From NCBI GenBank assembly GCA_949987705.1, contig OX465281.1, positions 102,137,248 through 102,201,247 of the forward strand: 64,000 nt of DNA. Reading direction: 5' to 3'. The DNA is from Thereva unica. Taxonomy: Eukaryota; Arthropoda; Insecta; Diptera; Therevidae. Of this stretch, positions 56,851-64,000 are shown in pieces. The number at the start of each line of letters is the position of its first letter. The stretch's first letter is position 1. The notes beneath the pieces were generated by a model. It was not told the origin of the DNA, did not search any database, and was given only the letters and a program-made list of their open reading frames with translations. The position numbers and the translations under genes are program-made.

Positions 56851-58287
56851 GAATCACCGCTTACTGCTTTCGAGTTGTTGCACGCGCAAAATCTGAGCAT
56901 TTGTGGTTAACATCACAAGAATTAACGAAAGCAACACATTTCTGGCTCAAGTTCCATCAACAGACCTATTTTAGTAAGGATATTACTCATCTACAAAGGC
57001 ATAATACTTTATACACGGACAGTAAACTCCTGAATCTATCCCCATTCCTTGACAAGGAGGGACTTTTAAGGGTTGGTGGACGTCTTCAAAACGCCAATAT
57101 AAGCTATGATGAACAACATCCAGTCATCCTGGGGAAATCTAACCATCTAAGTACCCTCATCATCGACCACTTCCATCGCTTGAGCTTGCATGGCGGAACC
57201 CAGCTAACCTTGTCATTGCTAAGGAAAAAATTCTGGATTTTAGATGGTCGAAACACTGTTCGAAAGTTGCTACTAAAATGCATCATATGTTTTCGCCTCC
57301 GCGCTAAACTCGCCACTCAATTAATGGGAAGCTTACCGCAGCCAAGGGTCAACATAGCAAGACCATTTACCAACACCGGTATCGATTACTGTGGCCCCAT
57401 CAACATCAAAACCAGCAAAAGGAGAGGAGCCCCCGCTACAAAGGGCTACATCGCGGTATTTATATGCTTAGCCGTGAAAGCTATCCATCTAGAACTGGTT
57501 AGTGAATTATCCACCCAGGCATTTTTAGCGGCTTTTCAGCGCTTCGTAGGACGACGAGGATCACCTCAACACATATATAGCGACTGCGGCACCAACTTCA
57601 TAGGAGCCAACGCATACCTGAAGGAAATATCTCGACAACAAAGTCAATTTGCGGAACACGTCTCTCATGCCGGTATAACGTGGCACTTCAACCCACCACA
57701 CGCCCCTCACTTCGGCGGTCTTTGGGAGGCCGGGGTCAAATCAACTAAACAACATCTACGTCGGATTGTTGGAAACGTTATTCTAACTTTTGAGGAAATG
57801 GCGACAACTCTGTGCCAGATTGAGTCATGTTTAAACTCTCGTCCCTTGCCCAATCAGCGAAGACCCAACTGACTTAAATACATTAACACCAGGACACTTC
57901 CTCATCGGCGATGCTCTTCTGGCGCCCCCACAAGCCGATCTAGTCGAAAGAAACATCAATCATCTCAATCGGTGGCAGCTCACTCAGCAACTGGCACAAC
58001 ATTTTTGGAAACGATGGGCTACAGAATATATATCTAGACTACAACAACGCCCCAAATGGTTACAGATACAACCAAACGTGAAAACAGGAGATTTAGTGTT
58101 AGTAAAGGATGATCGCTTATCGCCACTTAATTGGCCACTCGGCCGTGTGGTCAACGTACACCCAGGATCTGAAGGTCTAGTGCGCACAGCAGACATAAAG
58201 ATGTAAGACTCAATAAATCGGCGACCAATAACCAAATTAGCTCGTCTCCCTATCAATGACAGTGAACAGAATACAACCCCACAATAA
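56730..58287 (+). pseudogene. BEL-2 integrase, two frame breaks and a stop
   Basis: The frame from about 56800 to 57872 has GLLRVGGRLQNA, HGGTQLTLSLLRKKFW, C..C (CIICFRL), and the core: Asp in GIDYCGP, Asp in YSDCGTNF, Glu in FGGLWEAGVK. Near 57850 one base is lost and the C-terminal part continues in another frame (GHFLIGDALLAPP, NRWQLTQQ, KTGDLVLVKDD, RPITKLARLP). A TAA at 58204-58206 breaks that tail. Integrase is the last pol domain, as usual. Confidence 0.88.
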
Positions 58288-58585
58288 TAAATAATAATCC
58301 TCCCATTTAACAATTCGCAAGTGACACAAACATCTCAAATCATTAAACTAAAACAGGAAACTAGGCTTTAAGCAACTACAGAATACCAAATCATAGATCC
58401 AAACCAACTTTAAACAATTTCGAAACTCACTCTAATATCGACTAAAGAAACCGTTAACGAAATCGTCAGGAAGTAATCTCTTTTACCTCGTTCATTTCCC
58501 GAGCACCGTGCAAGGAATCAACAAGTTTTATTTATTCTATTTTATTATTTATTATTTTAATAGTTATTATTATTTTAAAAAAAAA

Positions 58586-59101
58586 ATGGATTATTTGTGG
58601 ATCGATGACGTGCCCAAATTAACAACACCGCCAAGACCGATCAAGGAAAAATTATTATCGGCCCCAACCTCACCTCAGCGGCCATACAGCAGGAAACCCT
58701 TTGAAGCCACAGCATGCGGCCCAGAAATTCGGCGACGGACGCAACCCCAAAAGGTCCCAACATCAAAGGTCAGGACTACCTCAGAGGCTACGCCACCTAC
58801 CCCACGAAAAAAAATCACCCTGGATGAGTATCGAATGCGCCGCAACCAACCACCGCCCGATGTAATAGTGGAACCCGCCTTATGGGAGAAAATTAAGGCC
58901 CTTCCAATACCATGGACAAGAATTATGAGCGCCAAAAAATCCTATCGCACCCAGTTCGAAGGGAAAATCTTACGATTCACCCTAAACAAGGAACGAACGT
59001 GCCGGGTGGTACTTCACCCCCCAGGGAAATCACACCAACAAGGGCACTCCACCAACGGCCTGCACAAGGAGCAAAAAAAGAACCCCAACAAACCCATATA
59101 A
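58586..59101 (+). CDS. Accessory ORF of BEL-2 between pol and the 3' LTR
   Basis: 171 codons from the ATG at 58586 (the frame is open from 58508). The product is basic and rich in Pro, Lys, Arg and Thr: early residues MDYLWIDDVPKL, then a long proline/basic region (PTSPQRPYSRKP, PPTPRKKITLDEYRMRRNQP) and an end with LPIPWTRIMSAKKSYRT. There is no signal peptide or membrane segment, so it does not look like an env gene. It sits where retroelements place env or accessory genes, about 300 bp after pol, and is intact while pol is broken. A different frame (58912-59148) is also open over its 3' end, so the true C-terminus is uncertain. Function unknown; a nucleic-acid-binding role is only a guess from charge. 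Confidence 0.5.
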   Translation: MDYLWIDDVPKLTTPPRPIKEKLLSAPTSPQRPYSRKPFEATACGPEIRRRTQPQKVPTSKVRTTSEATPPTPRKKITLDEYRMRRNQPPPDVIVEPALWEKIKALPIPWTRIMSAKKSYRTQFEGKILRFTLNKERTCRVVLHPPGKSHQQGHSTNGLHKEQKKNPNKPI

Positions 59102-59250
59102 AATCAAAATTTGTTGTCTATGGAATAAAATTCGATCAAGTTCAGTAAATCGTGTATTTTATTAAAGAAAATCAAAACAATATATATCAAAAAAAAAACA
59201 AACAAAAAAAAATCCATCAATAGCCTTCTATTGAAGCGAACGCTTCAAGG

Positions 59251-59260
59251 CCCCGGAGGA
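59251..59260 (+). other. BEL-2 polypurine tract region
   Basis: CCCCGGAGGA precedes TGTTCAG. The GGAGGA|TGTT junction equals that of BEL-1, which fixes the LTR start. Confidence 0.65.
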
Positions 59261-60290
59261 TGTTCAGTCTTAGTATCCCTAAAAGAAATATATATCAGCA
59301 AATAATAAAATAAATATTTCCAAACATACTTACCTTGAACTAGTTCCTGTGTTCCACCAGCCAAAAATAAACGATCGGCAGCATCCATCCTGAAACGAAA
59401 ACAAAATCACCACAAAGAAATAATTCTTACAAAAAAATACCAACCTGACAACACCAAGAAAGGCAAAATCCAGCGCTCCACCGCAACATAACTCCTAAGC
59501 TCCCACCAGAGCCCTGAAAAATATATAAAATTAATTACTAGTAAAAATACAAACCCAAAACAAAACATAACTTACCCGGCGATGACATATCAAATGTCAA
59601 CCGACACAAACACAAGGAAAAACACAATCTGCAACAAAGTTCTGAAGTTCCCCACCAGGTTCCACTGACGCAGTACAGTGGAGCAAATAAATATCGGAGC
59701 GCGTTGCCCAAAAGCTCAGATCACTCTTGATCTTCTATACGCCTGTGAGGTAGAAATCTAAGCGATCTCAACTCGGTCACATTAGACGTTTTGAAGCTAA
59801 TGTGAATTTCTTATTATATTAGCTGTACTGGGCTAATATAAATTGTGAATTTCTTATTATATTAGCTGTACTGGGCTAATATAAATTCTTGGTTGCATTA
59901 GTTGCCCTGAAGCTAATGCAAATATCTTTATTAAAGGCAATTTAACTTTCAGCAAAGTTCCGCACCACCATTGTCAGGGAGATCTACAGTCGTGACCACG
60001 CAAAGCTCGAGGAGTAACAAATACGCGGAGAAAGCCTGTTACCAACAAAGGTTCTACAGCCGAGACCATCCAAACTTAGAGGAAAACTTCGGAGCAGGAG
60101 AAAAGCTGTGTATAAAGGCTGTACATTTAAAGGTCGAAAAATTGGATTAAAATAATAAATTTTAGTTAATAAGCAGATTATAATAATTGAAATAAATTGT
60201 TAAGTATTAAGTTAACCTTGCAGTCTTTTTTCTCTAACGTCGCATTTATTCACTGAGTTTGTTATAAAGAGGCTAACGGAGCCCTAAACA
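59261..60290 (+). repeat. BEL-2 3' LTR, full length
   Basis: 1030 bp from TGTTCAGTCTTAG to CCTAAACA. Positions 59550-60290 align with the truncated 5' LTR. It includes the 44-bp tandem duplication near 59803-59890. Confidence 0.8.
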
Positions 60291-61128
60291 CATGTCGTTG
60301 GACAATTTCATTAAAAAGGGCCTCACATCGTTTTTCTGACACTGTCAGGTTTGGTTCCATGTTACCAATATCTTCCAACTTCCAAAATTTTTCTATCAGT
60401 CTACTTGTGGTTTCCTCATCTTCGGTATAAGCAATATTGCACGTGGCGGTTTCTAGTGCAGCCTCTCCAATCTTTCCTGTGACGATCCATCCAAAAACTG
60501 CGTTTTGTAATGTGGGTAGATTGTCAGCTAAGCTTATTTGTCCAACTGCCATGAATTCAGTAAAAAATTCGGCTCCTAATAATACATCAATTCTCCCTGG
60601 GGTATTGAAGTTAGGATCAGCCAATGTAATATTTTTTGGTATTGCCCAGTTGTCAATATTAAAGTGTTGGGCTGGTTGTGGAGAAACGATCTCGGGCAGA
60701 ACGAACGCCTCTAGCCGTGTAGAATATCCATTTACCTTAGATAATAGCCTTACATTGATTCGTCGATTGGATTTTTGTTTCACTTGATTAATGCCCCGAA
60801 TGGTCATTTTATCTGAGTTGGTTGCCGCCTTCAGCCGATTGATCATCCTCTCAGTGATTACATTCACCTGGGATCCATTGTCTAAGATTGCCCGGCACTC
60901 TACTTCGTTGCCTTCGTTCGTCACTATTTTCACCATGGCTGTGCTCAAAAATACGTATTTCCGAGCTTTACACTCGTCTAATGCTGCTAGTGTAACTGGA
61001 TTAGCATCAGCACTGGTGTTGCTACCTTCGTTCGTGCAACCTCTTGAAGAGCCTGGATTTACTACTGCGTCAATCTTGCGTCCTTCTGTTTTTTTCATTT
61101 TGAGCCTGATGTGAAGTGTAGCAATGTA
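60291..61128 (-). pseudogene. BEL-3 protease-region fragment
   Basis: On the minus strand: CRAILDNGSQVNVITERM (aspartic protease motif, with DNG in place of the usual DSG/DPG), then PGRIDVLLGAEFF and LQNAVFGWIVTG, the conserved tail before the RT. It ends at the BEL-2 LTR, about where the RT should begin. Confidence 0.85.
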
Positions 61129-62429
61129 TTGATTCCGAAGCAGCGCATTTACACGAGCAATCTGATGAAGACTTATCAGGCACAGCATCGTCATCCAAGA
61201 CTACACAGGGTAGTCCACCACAAGAATCAAGGGCTTCCTCAAGACAAATGATGAAAATCGATGAGGACACATTACTCAAAGCCATAAGAGGTCAAAAACG
61301 TACCATTGAAGGGCTCAATAGGATTATGGAAACCACCTCAACAGAGAACCAAGGAAAAACATATTACCGGTATCAGCTTAAGGTCATCAATCAACAGTGG
61401 CATCAAGTAGAAGAATACGAAAAAGCAATTTGGGAACTTTGTGAGAATCCAACAGAGTGGGGCTACAACAATCAGAGCTTCCTTGATCTTGAGCAAAAAA
61501 CTCAGCACTTGATAGTACTACTTTCCTCAAGGCTTGAAGGTTATTCATCGGAGACCTCGAACCAAATCACTCCATTGAACACAACTAGTGTAGTTCCAAG
61601 CTTGCCAAAAATAACCTTGCCTAAATTTGACGGAGACTATGCCAAATGGCGACAATTCTACGACCTCTTCCTACAATTGGTGCATTGTCAAGATATGTCC
61701 AGTTGCAAGAAAATGTGGTACCTCAAGACAAACCTAGCCGGGGAGGCAGAAAGATTATTGAGACATTTTACTGTCTCCGAAGAAAATTATAATACTGCTT
61801 GGCAAATCCTACAAGACAGATACAACAACAACAGACTATTGGTTTCAGCCTTAGTGAACAAGCTGCTGGCACAACCAAGCCACAATCATCCTTCAGCGAC
61901 CAACCTTAAGGCATTCCATGACACCACCAAGGAATGTCTCCTGGGACTACAAAACCTGAAAGTAAAAGTTGAAGGCTGGGACCCGTTACTGTTGCCCATA
62001 CTAATAAAGAAGATGGATCGTGAATCACACATGCTGTTTGAACAATCTCTAAAGAACCCGAAGGAAGTGCCATCTGTCAAACAATTACTAGATTTTCTAG
62101 AAACACGCTTTCAATCGCTGGAAGCATTAGGCTCCAAGAGTGACCTTATAAAAAAGCCAGGCATGACTAAGTCATTGACCTTGGTTGTCTCAACAGAGCA
62201 ACAAGCCAGCTGTATTTTATGCAAGTACAAGTATCCCCTGTACTTCTGCAAGGTATTTAAAAACCTAAATTCCAAGCAACGGCTGAATCTCGTGAAAAAA
62301 TATGGTTTATGCATCAATTGTCTCAAATCTGGACACAATGCATCTAATTGCTCATCCCGGTCCTGTTTTAAATGTAATCAAAAACACAATACATTGCTAC
62401 ACTTCACATCAGGCTCAAAAGAAAACTAG
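61129..62429 (+). pseudogene. BEL-3 gag
   Basis: The frame is open from about 61129; the first ATG is at 61248 (MMKIDEDTLLKAIRGQKR). Core region LPKITLPKFDGDYAKWRQFY, WYLKTNLAGEAERLLRHF (DUF1759 type). Two zinc clusters near the end: CINCLKSGHNASNC and CFKCNQKHNTLLH. The frame closes at 62429, immediately after the knuckles, where pol should continue. The gag domain itself looks intact. Confidence 0.88.
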
Positions 62430-62735
62430 TGGGATGTTGTGCCTAGAGACTAGCCACTAATTACGCTTTTTCATGGTGTTCTTTCTGTTGAATAGCACTT
62501 CAGACTGGATGACAATATATTAAGTGGAGATTGATCCGCACTCACTTCCAACCCGCCGGATCTGGGAATCGAGGCCAATAATTCGAATGTGTCAAATTGA
62601 AAAAAAAGCACATCACACATGTAAACACTATATAAAACGAATCTAAACATTTTTCTTTGGATTGGAGGCAAATCTAATGTGAAGCACTTTGCACAACAGA
62701 ATTAGGTGTATTATTTTACTTAAACATACATGTAT
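62430..62735. other. Junction DNA with an end fragment of the 41.1-kb MITE family
   Basis: 62536-62576 (CACTCACTTCC...GGGAATCGAGGCC) matches one end of the MITE at 41108-41410; the rest of that element is absent. Nothing else is recognised. Confidence 0.6.
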
Positions 62736-62737
62736 TA

Positions 62738-63421
62738 AGGTCGATTCACACATTACCGGGACGTGGCAGGGACGTAACCCGTCAGGGACGGGAAAAAATT
62801 TCATCGCAAGACTTTTCAATGGGCGCGTCCACACTTCTCCGTGCCAGTGTTAATACCGGGAATTAGTGTCCGGGGCGGGACCAGACCGTGTTTTAGAAAA
62901 TCGTTGTCGACGATATTTTTTAGAAAATCTCGGACACTGCGACGAAATGCTAATTGAGCTAGTACAGGGAAATAAAATCCAGTGACTATCTTATTTTTTT
63001 AATTAATTTTCTAACTTATGTAAAAGTGTATTGAAACAGTTTTCCGACATTCTGAAATATTCATAGAATTTTCTTTCATCACTTATAAGTTCCTTATATA
63101 AAGTATGGAATTCTCCCTCTGTTTGTCTTTTTTTCTACGCCTCATGAACCCATTTACGTTTTTTTGTAGCACTTCGTTCCTCTTCATCTAAGGCTATCGC
63201 AATAATTGCCGGTTCTTCGGTATTAAATGATGCCATTGAACTTGATAAAAACGTTAAATATTGTTAGCGTATCGTTAACGTGGAATGAAACTATATACTG
63301 AAAGAAAGCACGGATTAGAGTTCCCTGAGATGTGTGAATGCTTTCTTTCGACGGGCCCCGGATTTCACTGTGCCGGCCGTGGCACGTCCCTGCCACGTCC
63401 CGGTAATGTGTGAATCGACCT
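62738..63421 (-). mobile_element. PIF/Harbinger element, deleted derivative
   Basis: Inverted ends of about 37 bp starting AGGTCGATTCACACATTACC; a TTA duplication (62735-62737, 63422-63424) of the PIF/Harbinger type. It encodes only the start of a transposase on the minus strand. Confidence 0.9.
62990..63236 (-). pseudogene. Harbinger transposase, N-terminal fragment
   Basis: ATG at 63236 (MASFNTEEPAIIAIALDEEE), RKWVHEA and an in-frame TAG at 63135-63137, then EGEFHTLYKELISDERKFY and FRMSENCFN. These match the conserved N-terminal region of HARBI1-like nucleases ('EGEFHTL...L..D..KF..YFRMS...F'). The DDE catalytic domain is missing. Confidence 0.8.
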
Positions 63422-63424
63422 TTA

Positions 63425-64000
63425 TTGTTAAAAATGCGGCTTACCGCACCTTTTGTATTAATTTACACTTCAATGTAATTTATTTTTTATTTTTAAAGAA
63501 AAAATCACGCACGCACTTCACTTTTCTTTAAATGTAGAACATCTACTGAAAAACATAGGCATCTGTTTATCCATAGCATATATGCACGTGCACACACACA
63601 ATTATTGCCCCCTCCTCGTAATGAGACCAACACTAATAATTACCCGCCAAGAATTTGAAAGAATTGATATATTTTAATTGCACCCCATCTATGACAAAGA
63701 ATAGTGAACACCATCTATGGCAATATTACATTACTCTTTGTTTTACCTATGATTATCAATTTCCATAAAATATACAAAATACATTTCATAATTAATAGAA
63801 AATCTGTTGTCATAATTCAGTTGTTTACTTCCTTCGAAACTTTATACATATCTAGCATTGGAATGTACCTTTTTACGTAAGCATAAATAAATACATATGT
63901 TTATTGCCACATACCTACAAGTTAGTGTTTGGAGTAATGGTGACCAGATTTTGTGTTGCGAAAAAGAGGACCCAAAAGGAATTCAGAAAAAAATGACGAT
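63425..64000. other. AT-rich DNA, no supported feature
   Basis: A short CA-rich patch near 63585-63600. No ORF, RNA gene or complete element. Confidence 0.5.

Larger units (their letters stand above)
51348..60290 (+). mobile_element. BEL/Pao LTR retrotransposon BEL-2, rearranged
   Basis: Order: truncated 5' LTR, tRNA-Tyr-type primer site, gag, duplicated gag/protease segment, protease-RT-RNase H, integrase, an extra ORF, purine tract, full 3' LTR. The left flank is satellite while the right flank is BEL-3 pol, so there is no target duplication and the copy has been through a rearrangement. Confidence 0.93.
60291..62429. mobile_element. BEL-3, a BEL/Pao fragment with inverted gag and pol
   Basis: A protease-region fragment lies on the minus strand directly against a gag frame on the plus strand. 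The sequence at the end of gag (CAATACATTGCTACACTTCA onward, 34 nt, 62387-62420) recurs inverted at the start of the pol fragment (about 61094-61127). The two halves thus belong to one element type rearranged head to head. No LTRs of its own are seen. Confidence 0.8.

Noticed and set aside
58508..59101. BEL-2 ORF3 as an envelope gene
   Set aside because: No signal peptide, transmembrane segment or cysteine pattern after the ATG at 58586; hydrophobic residues upstream come from an AT-rich leader.
60262..61194. Minus-strand ORF as one continuous 310-codon protein
   Set aside because: Its two ends run into the BEL-2 LTR and the antisense of BEL-3 gag; only the middle is protease-region sequence.

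Overview
This is a repeat-dominated stretch of an insect genome, most likely a fly (Diptera). It contains one recognisable host gene: a three-exon dynactin subunit 2 (p50/dynamitin) gene on the minus strand at 41.9-43.1 kb, with introns of 51 and 57 nt and a predicted 380-aa protein beginning MADPKFANLPGI. Its compact, fly-like structure and the Drosophila-type transposons around it suggest the taxon. No species can be named from the sequence. Almost everything else is mobile DNA, often nested several layers deep.

Layout. 1-10.5 kb: a CR1-like LINE whose ORF1 and ORF2 are each split by a later insertion (a small TIR element at 2.2 kb, and a 2.35-kb foldback at 3.4-5.8 kb). Its 3' tail abuts the RNase H/integrase part and 3' LTR of a gypsy-type retrotransposon, so the LINE jumped into that element. 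11.3-36.8 kb: several copies of one old repeat with LINE-type reverse-transcriptase relics (called 'U' here). U1 is interrupted by a Tc1-type element, by a 7.75-kb insertion holding a 5.7-kb higher-order satellite array flanked by ~240-bp direct repeats and ending in an inverted repeat, and by a MITE. U2 is interrupted by a MITE and by a probable Helitron that carries monomers of the same satellite. That Helitron was itself hit by a hAT-like MITE and by a BEL/Pao retrotransposon (BEL-1) with matching LTRs and a 5-bp target duplication. U3 lies on the minus strand.

37-50 kb: AT-rich DNA with small TIR elements, a minisatellite, DCTN2, a LINE relic, three copies of one hAT-like MITE (one nested in another, all with 8-bp target duplications), a separate 926-bp hAT-like element, and a PIF/Harbinger derivative. 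50.2-51.3 kb: a 270-bp tandem repeat related to the main satellite. 51.3-60.3 kb: a second BEL/Pao element (BEL-2) with a truncated 5' LTR, an internal duplication and an extra basic, proline-rich ORF between pol and the 3' LTR. 60.3-62.4 kb: a third BEL element (BEL-3) broken so that its gag and pol point in opposite directions. 62.7-63.4 kb: a second Harbinger derivative.

The order of insertions can be read from interrupted frames, target-site duplications and paralogous empty sites within the window. No autonomous element appears intact: every large reading frame carries a stop, frameshift, insertion or rearrangement. The two observations most worth following are the satellite family shared between the big array, the Helitron and the looser tandem arrays, and the accessory ORF of BEL-2.
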